Assembly: GCA_016286385.1 (NCBI GenBank)
Contig: JAEESO010000004.1
Span: forward strand, 1 to 64,000
Direction of reading: 5' to 3'
Length of the DNA: 64,000 nucleotides
From: Bacteroidales bacterium
Lineage (GTDB): Bacteria; Bacteroidota; Bacteroidia; Bacteroidales; UBA932
Positions 40,908 through 50,569 of this stretch are shown here, in pieces. Every line of letters starts with the position of its first letter. Position 1 is the first letter of the stretch. The notes under the pieces were generated by a model, which worked only from the letters and a program-made list of their open reading frames with translations, made no database searches and had not been told where the DNA came from. Both the position numbers and the translations under genes were made by a program.

Positions 40908-41018
40908 TGCGCCTGCAGGCGCACGGCGGAGGGCGTGTCTTTGCCTATGGACCGCGACGTCGAGCAAAGACATACTAGCCCGAGAGCCGCGGGGGTGTAT
41001 GAGGGGGCAGAGCCCCCT
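40908..41018. repeat. Cluster of palindromes after the V-ATPase operon
   Basis: Three hairpins in 111 bp: TGCGCCTGCAGGCGCA (40908-40923, perfect), TGTCTTTGC/GCAAAGACA (40936-40944 with 40964-40972, the loop itself containing CGACGTCG) and AGGGGGCAGAGCCCCCT (41002-41018). The last is 4 nt from the ntpK stop and may help end the operon, though no U-run follows. Confidence 0.7.
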
Positions 41019-41021
41019 GTA

Positions 41022-41474
<453 letters not shown>

Positions 41475-43256
41475 TTATTTCTTTAGCGGGTTGTAACTGC
41501 GTCCGGAGGCCTCGTAGCCGGAATTCTTGAAGAATTCCAGGAAGTTAAGACGCAGCGGGTGTACAAAGGCACCAAGTGCGCACATGGCAATGTTAAGGGT
41601 ATGGCCGATAATAACAAGCAGGATGAACGGCAGCCATAAAATGGCGTTGGAACCGTCTCCCAGAACCATCAGGCCCATGTCGTTGAAGGCCATACCAAGC
41701 ATGCTGCCGGCAAGGCCCAGAGCATACAGGCGGAGGTAGCTGAGGACATCTCCCATAAGACCGGTAATCATATTGTAGGTATCCCAGAGGCCCATGCCGA
41801 TATTGGCAAACTTGTTGCGCTTGGGGTCGTTGAACACAAAGATTCCCAGGGCGCTTACTACACCCAGGACAATCACTATCAATTTTGTGAGATTTGCATC
41901 CATAACGCCGGCCAGCGCAAAGGCTGCCACGGTGACGCCGCCAACAATCAGGAGCGTCCATCCCCAGGTTCCCAGCGAGGCAAAAAAGCCTTTTGTGCGG
42001 GTCTGATGGATGGTTTTGACCACCATGGCAAGGCATATGTGAAGTATACCCACAACCAGTGCCAACACCATTGTGGCATCGTTGCCGGCTATCTTGGCCG
42101 GGAGGAAAATGCCCTTTATAGGGGCAAAGACCTGCCACTGCGAGATGTCCATAGAGAAGAAGGTGTGGAAAAGGAAGCCAATCACCATAGTGGCCACTCC
42201 AAGGATTACCACAAGGGGAGCCATATCCTTGAAGGAATCAACTTTCTTCAGGAGAAGGCCCGCCGCTAACAGCACCAGTCCGTAGCCGCAGTCGCCCATA
42301 CAGAAGGCGAAGAACAGCATGAAGAAGATGCTTATGAACGGCGTAGGATCAAATCCGTCGTAGCCGGGGCGGCCGTACATATCTGTAAGCGTCTCAAACT
42401 GCTTTACAAACCAGTTGTTCTTAAGGGAGATGGGAGGATTGTCCTCAACCTTTGCATTCTCCTTTATATAAAGGAATCCGGCCTGGTCCAGTTTGGCCGA
42501 TATTTCCTCTTCACTTTCCGTAGGAGCGTATCCCACATATGTGAGGAGGGTATCTTCTGCTGCTGGAACCGCGGTGCAGCCTGCAAGGTATTTGTCAAGC
42601 TCAGAGTAGCACCGTGCCCTTTTTTCCTCAAGTTCAGGAATCCTGGCCTTGGCGCTTGCAACGCGCCTGAGGACGTGTGAATAGTGCTTCTCACGGTCCC
42701 TGAGATCCTTCTCAAGCTGCGCTGCGTTCTGTGTGGGGAGTGGAATCTCTCCGGGGAGAGTGTCATCTCCTGCCACTACAAACCAGGTGTGTGTCTTATC
42801 CGTATCAATTACGGAAAGAGGGTATTCATCGGCCCAATTGGGCATGAACTGCTTGGTGGGGAGAGAGTGGAAGTGGATGGGCACGCCGGCCTCTTCCAGT
42901 TTATGGAGGATTTCGGGGTTGAAATTGCCCCAGATCTTAAGCTGGTGAAGCTGCTTCCGGATGCCGTTTATTTCCACGGCGTCGTCGGTGTAGCGCATGA
43001 GCATGCCGCCGGCAAGGCGTTCTATGTCTCCGTCTATGTACTCCGGCTCGGTTCCTTCCGGAACTTCTGCTTTCTGAAGCCCCTTGATGAGGCCGTCCAG
43101 AAGCTCAATCTCTGCGACAAGCTCCCTGGAGTGGTCGTCCACGGGCTTAGAACTGCGGGAGATGTCCACAAGGCCCGTCTCCTGAAGGGTGTCCATCAGG
43201 GTATCCTGCATTCCGCTAAGGAGAATGAAGGAGTATTTGGTCATGGGTGCTATCAT
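41475..43256 (-). CDS. ntpI: V-type ATPase subunit I (stator/ion channel)
   Basis: 593 residues. The N-terminal ~300 residues are cytoplasmic and partly coiled (ELVAEIELLDGLIKGLQKAE, LRDREKHYSHVLRRVASAKA). The C-terminal half has about seven TM helices, including TPFISIFFMLFFAFCMGDCG, the GDVLSYLRLYALGLAGSMLG helix with the essential Arg, and ILLVIIGHTLNIAMCALGAF. These match NtpI/Vph1-type a subunits. It contacts the K ring and forms the ion half-channels. The start overlaps ntpD by 4 nt. Confidence 0.95.
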   Translation of the reverse strand: MIAPMTKYSFILLSGMQDTLMDTLQETGLVDISRSSKPVDDHSRELVAEIELLDGLIKGLQKAEVPEGTEPEYIDGDIERLAGGMLMRYTDDAVEINGIRKQLHQLKIWGNFNPEILHKLEEAGVPIHFHSLPTKQFMPNWADEYPLSVIDTDKTHTWFVVAGDDTLPGEIPLPTQNAAQLEKDLRDREKHYSHVLRRVASAKARIPELEEKRARCYSELDKYLAGCTAVPAAEDTLLTYVGYAPTESEEEISAKLDQAGFLYIKENAKVEDNPPISLKNNWFVKQFETLTDMYGRPGYDGFDPTPFISIFFMLFFAFCMGDCGYGLVLLAAGLLLKKVDSFKDMAPLVVILGVATMVIGFLFHTFFSMDISQWQVFAPIKGIFLPAKIAGNDATMVLALVVGILHICLAMVVKTIHQTRTKGFFASLGTWGWTLLIVGGVTVAAFALAGVMDANLTKLIVIVLGVVSALGIFVFNDPKRNKFANIGMGLWDTYNMITGLMGDVLSYLRLYALGLAGSMLGMAFNDMGLMVLGDGSNAILWLPFILLVIIGHTLNIAMCALGAFVHPLRLNFLEFFKNSGYEASGRSYNPLKK

Positions 43257-43864
43257 AGGGCCGAGGCCTCCTCTTCCTCAAGGGCGTGCCTGTTTTTAAC
43301 TATCTTGGAAGATGCCTTGGAGAGGTTCTCCTCATCTTCCATATATCGCTTTATCTTACGGATGGCTTCCTGATAGCCGGGAATCTGGACTTTCTCATAA
43401 AGATTCACCTTCTGGGTGGTCTTCTTGCGGTTGTAGTCCAGGATGCGGGCCTTTTCAAGGTAAACCTCACTCTCAATGCCAAGGCGGCTGAGCTCCTGAA
43501 GGATCCTCACGCCGTCGGGGTACCATGCGGGCTTCACGAAGGCGTTGAAAGGCCTTATCTCGTAGTGGATCTCACCAAGGGCCGGGGTTTTTACTCCCGC
43601 CACTTTCTTGGTGTAGAGGTCCACGTCCGTTATGGCTATGAGACCTGGCTCAAATTCGTTCCAGAGGGCGGCAAGGTAGTCGTAGTCCTTCAGGGCCTTA
43701 TCCAGGCTCTCCAAAAGGCGCGTACTTTCTTCCTTGGCCTTCCTTACCTCCAGCCTCAGGGCGCTCTCCTTGTTCTGAAGGGTAGGGAGAGCCCTCTGAC
43801 GGACTTTCAGCTGCTTGCCCAGTTCCGTAAGCGACGTTTTGTTATATTGGAATTTAACTGCCAT
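43253..43864 (-). CDS. ntpD: V-type ATPase subunit D (central shaft)
   Basis: 203 residues, long antiparallel helices (LTELGKQLKVRQRALPTLQN, RKAKEESTRLLESLDKALKD and at the C-terminus YQEAIRKIKRYMEDEENLSK). The middle part around TDVDLYTKKVAGVKTPALGE is the usual D-subunit loop. It forms the rotating shaft between the A3B3 head and the membrane ring. Its start overlaps the ntpB stop by 1 nt. Confidence 0.9.
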   Translation of the reverse strand: MAVKFQYNKTSLTELGKQLKVRQRALPTLQNKESALRLEVRKAKEESTRLLESLDKALKDYDYLAALWNEFEPGLIAITDVDLYTKKVAGVKTPALGEIHYEIRPFNAFVKPAWYPDGVRILQELSRLGIESEVYLEKARILDYNRKKTTQKVNLYEKVQIPGYQEAIRKIKRYMEDEENLSKASSKIVKNRHALEEEEASAL

Positions 43865-45180
43865 TATTTAACCCAATATTTGTCTATAAGGGCCTGTTTG
43901 ATACCGGTTTCTGCGGGGGAGAAGTACTTTGCGAACAGCTTCCAGGCAGTGTCCAGCATTTCAGTGATGGTAATGTTTACGTCAATTGCAAGGAGCTCAC
44001 GTGCATAATCCTTTGCGTATGCAAGGCAGCGGTGGTCGTAGTCGGAGAGGTCAAAGCCGTTCTCCAGCTTTGTCTTGGCGTTCTGGGCATCGGCATATAG
44101 ACGCACGGAGGCGTTCATCACCTGGGAGTGGTCCTCCCTGGTTTTCTTGCCCTGCACCAGCTGTTTCAGACGGGAAAGGCTGCGGAAAGGATCGATGATT
44201 ACCTTGCCAGTGTCGGAATCGGCCCTGAGGAAGAGCTGACCTTCCGTAATATAACCGGTGTTATCCGGGATGGCGTGTGTGATGTCTCCGTCGTTGAGGG
44301 TGGTGACGGCAATGATGGTGATGGATCCGTCCGTGGGGAGCTGCACGGCTTTCTCGTAGATCTTTGCAAGGTCACTGTAGAGGGAGCCCGGCATGGAGTC
44401 CTTGGAGGGAATCTGGTCCATACGGTTGGACACGATGGAAAGGGCATCGGCATAAAGGGTCATGTCCGTGAGGAGCACCAGCACTTTCTCATTCTTGTCC
44501 ACGGCAAAGTATTCTGCTGCGGTGAGGGCCATATCCGGCACCAGGAGGCGCTCCACAGGGGGATTCTCCGTGGTGTTGATGAAGCAGATGATCTTGTCAA
44601 GGGCGCCTGCCTCCTCAAAGCGATGGCGGAAGTAGAGGTAGTCGTCGTTGGTAAGACCCATTCCGCCCAGGATGATCTTGTCTACATCGGCGCGGATTGC
44701 TACGTCGGCCATGACCTGGTTGTAGGGTTGGTCGGGGTCTGCGAAGAACGGGATCTTCTGGCCGGAGACGAGGGTGTTGTTAAGGTCTATGCCGGCAATA
44801 CCGGTGGGGATGAGCTGTGAAGGCTGACGGCGCTTGTAAGGGTTTACGGAAGGGCCGCCGATCTGGCGATCTTCGCCTTCAATCTCAGGGCCTCCGTCAA
44901 GGGGATGGCCGTAGGCGTCGAAGAATCGGCCGGCAAGCTGGTCACTCACCTTCAGGGTAGGGGGCTCTCCAAGGAAAGTCACCTCTGCGTTTGAAGGGAT
45001 ACCTTCCGTGCCGGAGAATACCTGCAGGGTGATGAGGTCTCCCTTGATGCGTACAACCTGAGCAAGACGGCCGCCCACAACGGCTAGTTCATCGTTGGAA
45101 ACGCCTTTTGCACGTAATGAAACCGTGGCCTTTGTAATGCCTTCCAGTTTTGTATATACTTTTTGGTATGCTTTGTTCAT
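43864..45180 (-). CDS. ntpB: V-type ATPase subunit B (non-catalytic)
   Basis: 438 residues. It has VVGGRLAQVVRIKGDLITLQ, the VNPYKRRQPSQLIPTGIAGI segment, NTLVSGQKIPFFADPDQPYN and VLLTDMTLYADALSIVSNRM. The P-loop is absent (SGQKIPFF in its place), which marks the regulatory B and not the catalytic A subunit. It alternates with A in the hexameric head. It is 4 nt after ntpA. Confidence 0.96.
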   Translation of the reverse strand: MNKAYQKVYTKLEGITKATVSLRAKGVSNDELAVVGGRLAQVVRIKGDLITLQVFSGTEGIPSNAEVTFLGEPPTLKVSDQLAGRFFDAYGHPLDGGPEIEGEDRQIGGPSVNPYKRRQPSQLIPTGIAGIDLNNTLVSGQKIPFFADPDQPYNQVMADVAIRADVDKIILGGMGLTNDDYLYFRHRFEEAGALDKIICFINTTENPPVERLLVPDMALTAAEYFAVDKNEKVLVLLTDMTLYADALSIVSNRMDQIPSKDSMPGSLYSDLAKIYEKAVQLPTDGSITIIAVTTLNDGDITHAIPDNTGYITEGQLFLRADSDTGKVIIDPFRSLSRLKQLVQGKKTREDHSQVMNASVRLYADAQNAKTKLENGFDLSDYDHRCLAYAKDYARELLAIDVNITITEMLDTAWKLFAKYFSPAETGIKQALIDKYWVK

Positions 45181-45184
45181 AAGG

Positions 45185-46927
45185 CTATGCGATCATTTTC
45201 TTAACGGAGTCATTGTAGGCCTTGAACTGCTCACTCTCATAGGCGGAGTAGTTCATCTGGCGAAGCTCGTTGATGAGTGTCTTGAAGAACTCACGGCACT
45301 TCTCAAAGTCTTCGAAGTCATAGTCCTTTGCGCAGATTTCAAGGACAAGGTCCAGCATATAGCGCTGGCGTTCAATGGGGCAAAGGGCGTCGATGGCGTC
45401 AAAGGCGTCCTGCTGCAGGATGACAAAGTCCACAAGCTCACTCTTCCAGAAGTTAACGTGATAACTCATGGGAACTCCGTCGTCGCCAAGGATGTTGATC
45501 TGTTCAGAGGCTTCCTTTCCGCGGCGGATGAGGTTCTTTGCGGTGAGCACTTTATCCACCCATCCGGGCTCAACTGTCTCATCCAGATACTGGCGGATTT
45601 CAGGGTAATCCAGGTACTTGGAATAGGACTCCAGGGGGCCTACGGCGGGGTAACGCTTTTGGTCGGCGCGGTTCTGCTCCAGTGCATAGAAGCAGCGAGC
45701 GGCCTTCTTGGTGCTCTCCGTAACGGGCTCTTTGAGGTTACCGCCGGCAGGGGAGACAGTGCCGATAAACGTGACGGCTCCGGTCTGTCCGTTATTGAGG
45801 ACCACCATACCTGCGCGGGCGTAGAAGTTTGAGATGATGGCCGACAGGTCCACGGGGAAGGCGTCGGCACCGGGGAGTTCCTCCATTCGGTTACTCATCT
45901 CACGGAGAGCCTGTGCCCAGCGGGAGGTGGAATCGGCAAGGAGGAGGCATTTGAGGCCCATGGCCCTGTAGTACTCGCAGATGGTCATGGCGGTGTAGAC
46001 GGATGCCTCACGGGCTGCAACGGGCATGTTTGACGTGTTGCAGATGATGGTTGTACGCTCCATCAGGTGACGGCCGGTGTGGGGATCGATGAGCTCAGGG
46101 AATTCCGTGAAGATTTCCACAACCTCGTTGGCGCGCTCGCCGCAGGCTGCCATCACAATTACATCGGCATCACCCTGCTTTGCAATGGCGTGCTGAAGCA
46201 CGGTTTTACCGCAGCCGAAGGGGCCCGGAATGAAGCCCGTACCGCCTTCTGCGATTGGGTTGAGGGTGTCTATCACGCGTACGCCCGTTTCCATGATCTT
46301 GTTGGGACGGGGCTTTTCCTTGTATCCCTTGATGGCAACTTTCACAGGCCATTTCTGTGTCATGGTGACGTTCACCTTCTCACCTTCCTCATTGCGGAGG
46401 ACGGCAATCACGGTGTCTACGTTGTACTGGCCCGCCTCCTTGATGGATTCAACGGTGAATGTGCCCTTGAAGCTGAAGGGGACCATGATCTTGTGGGGAA
46501 GCCAGCCTTCCTTCACCTCGCCAAGCCAATCGGCCGCAATAACGCTGTCACCGGGCTTTGCGATGGGGGTGAAGTCCCAAAGTTTTTCGCGGTTAAGGGG
46601 ATCCGTGTATTCTCCTCTTTTAAGGAATACGCCGGTCATGGTGGTAAGGTCGTTCTGAAGACCGTCATAGGTGCTGGAGAGAAGGCCTGGGCCAAGGGTG
46701 ACTTCAAGCATCCTGCCCTCGAATTCCACTTCATTTCCGCCCTTGAGGCCGCGGGTGCTCTCGAACACCTGCACGGATGCAAGGTTTCCGTTCACCTTGA
46801 TGACCTCTGCCATCATCTTCACGCCTTCGGAGGTGATGTAGCAGATCTCGTTCTCGGAAACCGGGCCGTCTACCTCTACGGTAACAAGGTTGGAGACGAT
46901 TCCCTTTACAATACCTTTCGTTTTCAT
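45185..46927 (-). CDS. ntpA: V-type ATPase subunit A (catalytic)
   Basis: 580 residues. The nucleotide-binding loop GPFGCGKTVLQHAIAKQGDA lies at about residue 235. ADVIVMAACGERANEVVEIF and LLADSTSRWAQALREMSNRM are the catalytic Glu and arm regions, and the bulge domain around VMTQKWPVKVAIKGY-type residues separates it from F-type beta. It hydrolyses or makes ATP. Its start is 6 nt from the DUF2764 gene stop. Confidence 0.97.
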   Translation of the reverse strand: MKTKGIVKGIVSNLVTVEVDGPVSENEICYITSEGVKMMAEVIKVNGNLASVQVFESTRGLKGGNEVEFEGRMLEVTLGPGLLSSTYDGLQNDLTTMTGVFLKRGEYTDPLNREKLWDFTPIAKPGDSVIAADWLGEVKEGWLPHKIMVPFSFKGTFTVESIKEAGQYNVDTVIAVLRNEEGEKVNVTMTQKWPVKVAIKGYKEKPRPNKIMETGVRVIDTLNPIAEGGTGFIPGPFGCGKTVLQHAIAKQGDADVIVMAACGERANEVVEIFTEFPELIDPHTGRHLMERTTIICNTSNMPVAAREASVYTAMTICEYYRAMGLKCLLLADSTSRWAQALREMSNRMEELPGADAFPVDLSAIISNFYARAGMVVLNNGQTGAVTFIGTVSPAGGNLKEPVTESTKKAARCFYALEQNRADQKRYPAVGPLESYSKYLDYPEIRQYLDETVEPGWVDKVLTAKNLIRRGKEASEQINILGDDGVPMSYHVNFWKSELVDFVILQQDAFDAIDALCPIERQRYMLDLVLEICAKDYDFEDFEKCREFFKTLINELRQMNYSAYESEQFKAYNDSVKKMIA

Positions 46928-46933
46928 ATAAGT

Positions 46934-47581
46934 TTACTTTTCTTTATAATCTACTCCTTTGAATGTGCCGCGGACTTCCTGCACAAGCTTCTGGAACTTC
47001 TCACGTCCCCTTTCCTCATCCAGTTCCAGCCAGCGGTCCACTATGTGCAGCTTGGCAACATAGCAGAGGACTGCCGTGATGTCAAAATAGTGGAAGGTAC
47101 CAAGGGAGTCTATGACTTCCCAGGTTACGTCGTCAAGGGCCTGCTCCCTGTCAAGAAGGCTTGAAAGGGCAAGGGCGGTCTGGACCTTGGCCTCTTCCTT
47201 GAATTCTCCGCCGGTGAAGCGGTAGCCGTCAATGTCCAGGCCTTCGTCCGCGTCTTCACCCCTGCCGTCAAGGATATCCTGGCCGGCAGCCCTGCCAAGT
47301 GCGTCATTGATATAGCTCACCTTGGCGTTACGGAGGTTTAGGTCATAGCGGAAGTACTCCCTTATGAACTTCACGGGGTGAGAGAGGGCCTTTGCGTAAA
47401 AATCGGCATTCAGGTTTTTCTCCTCAAATCCGGCCAGCAGCGCATCCAGAACCTCGGTGTCCTTTTCACTCAGGTTCTCCTTTATCTCCTCTATCACGCT
47501 TTCCCATTTATGGCCGTCCTCATACTTGTAATCAATGGTGAGGAAGGGCAGGGAGGCGATAATGTACTCGAAATTGCTCAT
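46934..47581 (-). CDS. DUF2764 family protein of the V-type ATPase operon
   Basis: 215 residues, mostly helical. It opens NFEYIIASLPFLTIDYKYED, with LDALLAGFEEKNLNADFYAK and HYFDITAVLCYVAKLHIVDR further on. This gene is a regular member of Bacteroidota V-ATPase operons between E and A. The canonical subunit C (the socket between shaft and ring) has no separate gene here, and the position and helical nature make DUF2764 a candidate replacement, which is inference. It lies 3 nt after ntpE. Confidence 0.88.
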   Translation of the reverse strand: MSNFEYIIASLPFLTIDYKYEDGHKWESVIEEIKENLSEKDTEVLDALLAGFEEKNLNADFYAKALSHPVKFIREYFRYDLNLRNAKVSYINDALGRAAGQDILDGRGEDADEGLDIDGYRFTGGEFKEEAKVQTALALSSLLDREQALDDVTWEVIDSLGTFHYFDITAVLCYVAKLHIVDRWLELDEERGREKFQKLVQEVRGTFKGVDYKEK

Positions 47582-47584
47582 ACA

Positions 47585-48184
47585 CTAGCCAAAGAGGATC
47601 TTCTTGGTGGCGGGGCGCATGTATTCCCCTATGAGGGCCTTGAAGGATTCTTCCGTGAGGCTGATGAAATAGCTGCCGTCCTTGGGGCCGATAGAGAAGC
47701 CGCCAGCAACCTTCTTGGAGAAGGATGCCTCTACGCCTTTTCCAACGGCTTTTGCAAGCTCTCCCTTCACGAAGGGCTCAAGCTCACCCTGAAGCTTTTC
47801 AGGAAGGATGAGTGAGAGGTCCTGGGGCTCCTCTGCGCTGAAGCGCTTTGCAACCTCAGTGATTACGCTCTTCAGGAAATCGGGGTCCTTGAGGGCGGCA
47901 CCGGCGGGCTCCACGGCCTTTGCGACTATGAGGGACTCTATATCGGCCTTTGTGGCCTGGAGGGCCTGGGCCGATGCAGTCTTGACGTCTCCCTCCACCC
48001 TTACGCGAAGGTCATCGGCCTCCTTGCGGGCCTTGGCAAGGATAGCCTCTGCCTCTTGGGTGGCCTTTTTCACAATGGCCTCAGCGTCTGCCTTGGCCTT
48101 GGAGAGGATGGCCTCTCCTTCCTGCTTTCCTTTTGAAAGACCCTCTTCATACAGTTTCTGGGTCAGTTCCTGGAGTTTATCCAT
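47585..48184 (-). CDS. ntpE: V-type ATPase subunit E (peripheral stalk)
   Basis: 199 residues. The N-terminal half is a long Ala/Lys/Glu coiled coil (AILSKAKADAEAIVKKATQE and on), and the C-terminal globular part has FLKSVITEVAKRFSAEEPQD and GGFSIGPKDGSYFISLTEES. This is the standard E-subunit plan. It would form the stator with a partner G/H subunit, which is not seen. It is the first V-ATPase gene, 25 nt after the serine hydrolase gene and without a clear promoter of its own. Confidence 0.9.
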   Translation of the reverse strand: MDKLQELTQKLYEEGLSKGKQEGEAILSKAKADAEAIVKKATQEAEAILAKARKEADDLRVRVEGDVKTASAQALQATKADIESLIVAKAVEPAGAALKDPDFLKSVITEVAKRFSAEEPQDLSLILPEKLQGELEPFVKGELAKAVGKGVEASFSKKVAGGFSIGPKDGSYFISLTEESFKALIGEYMRPATKKILFG

Positions 48185-48209
48185 ATCTTTATTGTTTAGT
48201 TATATTCTT

Positions 48210-49409
48210 TTATATTATGGCCGATGCCGTTATGGATGCTATAATTCCGCGCATACGGCTGACGGAACCTTTATCCTTGGGGTGAACCCTGTGTGTGAGG
48301 ATTATCAGAATTGTGGAGGTGTCCGGGTCTATGAGCACGGACGTGCCGGTATAGCCGGAGTGGCCCCTGAGGTTCTGAGTCTCAAATATGTCACCGGACA
48401 TGAAAGGATCGGTGTAGTAGGTGTCCCAGCCAAGGGCGCGGGCCACCTTTGGATCGTTTTCTGAAGGGACCTCGAAGATTTTTTTGACCGTCTGGGGCGC
48501 CAGGATGCGTTTTCCCTTCCACTCACCGCCGTTAAGAAGGGCAGAGCAGATGACGGCTATGTCTTCTACGTTGGAGAACATGCCGGCATTACCGGAATTG
48601 CCTTTCATCACAAGGCGTGCGGTGGGGTCATGGACCTGCGCCTTCAGAAGGAGGGTGTCTCCCACAAATTCAGTGGGGGCGCATAGCTCTGCGAGTTCCG
48701 GCTTTATGGGCTTGCCGTCCAGCGGGAAGAAGCAGGTGTGCTCCAGGCCAAGGACGTCAAAGACATTCTCCTGGAGATAGTCACAGAGGCGCTCCCCGGT
48801 GACTTTCTCCACTATTTGCTGAAGCATGATGAAATTGAAACAGCTGTAGAGTACATCCGTTCCGGGAGCAAATGCCCTTGGAGATTCTTCTTCTATGTAC
48901 TGGACAAGGCGCTCCGAATTACCCTCTCCATACTGTTTGACAAATCCGGGGACGTCCTTGAGGAATGCTTCCAGGCCGGATGAGTGGGTAAGAAGGTGCT
49001 TTACCCTTATCCTTTCCAGTTTCCTGGTCTTGGGATCACGCCAGTCTCTGAAACGAGGGAGATAGTAGTCCACGGGGTCCATGAGGCGGATCTTGCCCTT
49101 CTCTACAAGCTGCATGACGGCTATGGTGGTGCCAAGGCACTTGGTGAGGGAGGCTAGGTCGAACATGGTCTGGGTGGTCATGGGCTCTGTTTCCGGAATG
49201 AGGGTCTTGCTGCCGAAGCACTTTTCATAAACCATCTTTCCGTCCTTGACTATGCCCACAACCGCACCGGGTATGGTCTTTTGCAGAATGGCATCAACTA
49301 TCACGCTGTCAATCAGTTCCAGCCTTTCTTTGTCCATTTTCTGGGCATTGGCTGCAGAACATGCCATAAGGAGCATGAAGCCTACCAGTATGAGAGAACG
49401 CCCTTTCAT
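48210..49409 (-). CDS. Beta-lactamase-family (class C-like) serine hydrolase
   Basis: 399 residues with a signal peptide (LILVGFMLLMACSAANAQ). The catalytic SxxK is in DLASLTKCLGT, the Tyr motif is YSCFN (YxN), and the third motif is HSGYTGTS. Class C-like and PBP4*-type hydrolases with this pattern are usually D-amino-acid peptidases or esterases, rarely true beta-lactamases. It overlaps mmdB by 1 nt and sits between the Na+ decarboxylase and V-ATPase genes, a place with no evident functional link. A cell-wall housekeeping role is the safest guess. Confidence 0.85.
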   Translation of the reverse strand: MKGRSLILVGFMLLMACSAANAQKMDKERLELIDSVIVDAILQKTIPGAVVGIVKDGKMVYEKCFGSKTLIPETEPMTTQTMFDLASLTKCLGTTIAVMQLVEKGKIRLMDPVDYYLPRFRDWRDPKTRKLERIRVKHLLTHSSGLEAFLKDVPGFVKQYGEGNSERLVQYIEEESPRAFAPGTDVLYSCFNFIMLQQIVEKVTGERLCDYLQENVFDVLGLEHTCFFPLDGKPIKPELAELCAPTEFVGDTLLLKAQVHDPTARLVMKGNSGNAGMFSNVEDIAVICSALLNGGEWKGKRILAPQTVKKIFEVPSENDPKVARALGWDTYYTDPFMSGDIFETQNLRGHSGYTGTSVLIDPDTSTILIILTHRVHPKDKGSVSRMRGIIASITASAII

Positions 49410-50569
49410 TATCCAAGGAAACTAAGGAGGATACCTGCTGCCACCGCAGAACCGATTACGCCGGCTACGTTTGGAGCCATGGCGTGGGTGAGGAGGTGGT
49501 TGGAGGGATCTGCTTCCAGGCCCACGGTCTCAGAAACGCGCGCTGCATCCGGCACGGCAGAAACGCCTGCATTGCCAATGAGAGGGTTGATCTTCTTGCC
49601 CTCCGGCAGGAAAAGGTTCATGAACTTGGCGAAGCTAACGCCAAATGTGGTTGCAATCACAAAGGACGCAAGGCCAAGGCCGAAGATGAGGACTGAGCGG
49701 CCGGTGAGGAATACATCGGCCTGAGTGGACGCACCAACCGTAAGGCCGATGAGCGTTGTCACCACGTCTATCAGTGACCCGCCGGCGGTTGCGGCAAGGC
49801 GCTTTGTGACTCCGCTTTCCTTCAGGAGGTTACCGAAGAACAGCATCCCAAGCAGCGGAAGACCGCTGGGAACTATGAAGGCCGTGCAGATGAAGCCAAT
49901 GATTGGGAACACAATCTTTTCCCTCTGGCTTACCTCACGGGGCTTTTTCATACGGATGAGGCGCTCCTTCTTGGTGGTGAGGAGCAGCATGATAGGTTTC
50001 TGGATAACCGGTACCAGGGCCATATAAGAGTAGGCCGATACAGCGATGGCACCCATCAGTTCCGGAGCAAGTTTGGAGCTGAGGAAAATGGCCGTAGGGC
50101 CATCTGCGCCGCCGATAATGCCAATGGCTCCGGCCTCGTTGGGCAGGAAGCCGAACAGAAGGGCCAGAAGATAAGCGCCGAATATACCAAGCTGGGCCGC
50201 GGCACCAATAAGGATGAGCCTGGGCTGGGAAATGAGCGCGCTGAAATCCGTCATGGCGCCTATACCAAGGAAGATAAGGGGAGGATACCAGCCATTCCTT
50301 ACGCCGTGGTAGAGGATGTTGAGAACGGATCCCTCCTCATAGATGCCAATCCTGAGCCCTGCACCGGTTGCGGGGTCAAAGAAAAGGGGAATGTTGCCCA
50401 CAATCATGCCAAAGCCGATAGGCACAAGAAGGAGCGGCTCCCATTTCTTTACTATTCCCAGCGTAATGAAAACAAGGCCGATGAGGATCATCACCAGATG
50501 CTGCCAGGTGCAGTTGGCGAATCCCGTGTACTGCCAGAATTGCTGGAGGCTGTCTAAGATTGTATTCAT
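49409..50569 (-). CDS. mmdB: Sodium-pumping decarboxylase beta subunit (methylmalonyl-CoA/oxaloacetate type)
   Basis: 386 residues, about nine TM helices. Signature segments are AIGIIGGADGPTAIFLSSKL (with the ion-binding Asp), SYMALVPVIQKPIM, and the C-terminal NPLIGNAGVSAVPDAARV, where the Asn and Ser are known to be needed for Na+ transport. It decarboxylates the carboxybiotin carrier and exports Na+. It overlaps the carrier gene by 1 nt upstream and the serine hydrolase by 1 nt downstream. Confidence 0.96.
   Translation of the reverse strand: MNTILDSLQQFWQYTGFANCTWQHLVMILIGLVFITLGIVKKWEPLLLVPIGFGMIVGNIPLFFDPATGAGLRIGIYEEGSVLNILYHGVRNGWYPPLIFLGIGAMTDFSALISQPRLILIGAAAQLGIFGAYLLALLFGFLPNEAGAIGIIGGADGPTAIFLSSKLAPELMGAIAVSAYSYMALVPVIQKPIMLLLTTKKERLIRMKKPREVSQREKIVFPIIGFICTAFIVPSGLPLLGMLFFGNLLKESGVTKRLAATAGGSLIDVVTTLIGLTVGASTQADVFLTGRSVLIFGLGLASFVIATTFGVSFAKFMNLFLPEGKKINPLIGNAGVSAVPDAARVSETVGLEADPSNHLLTHAMAPNVAGVIGSAVAAGILLSFLG

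Noticed and set aside
48210-49409. Calling the serine hydrolase an antibiotic-resistance beta-lactamase
   Set aside because: The SxxK/YxN/HxG pattern is shared with many peptidases and esterases; nothing points specifically to beta-lactam hydrolysis.
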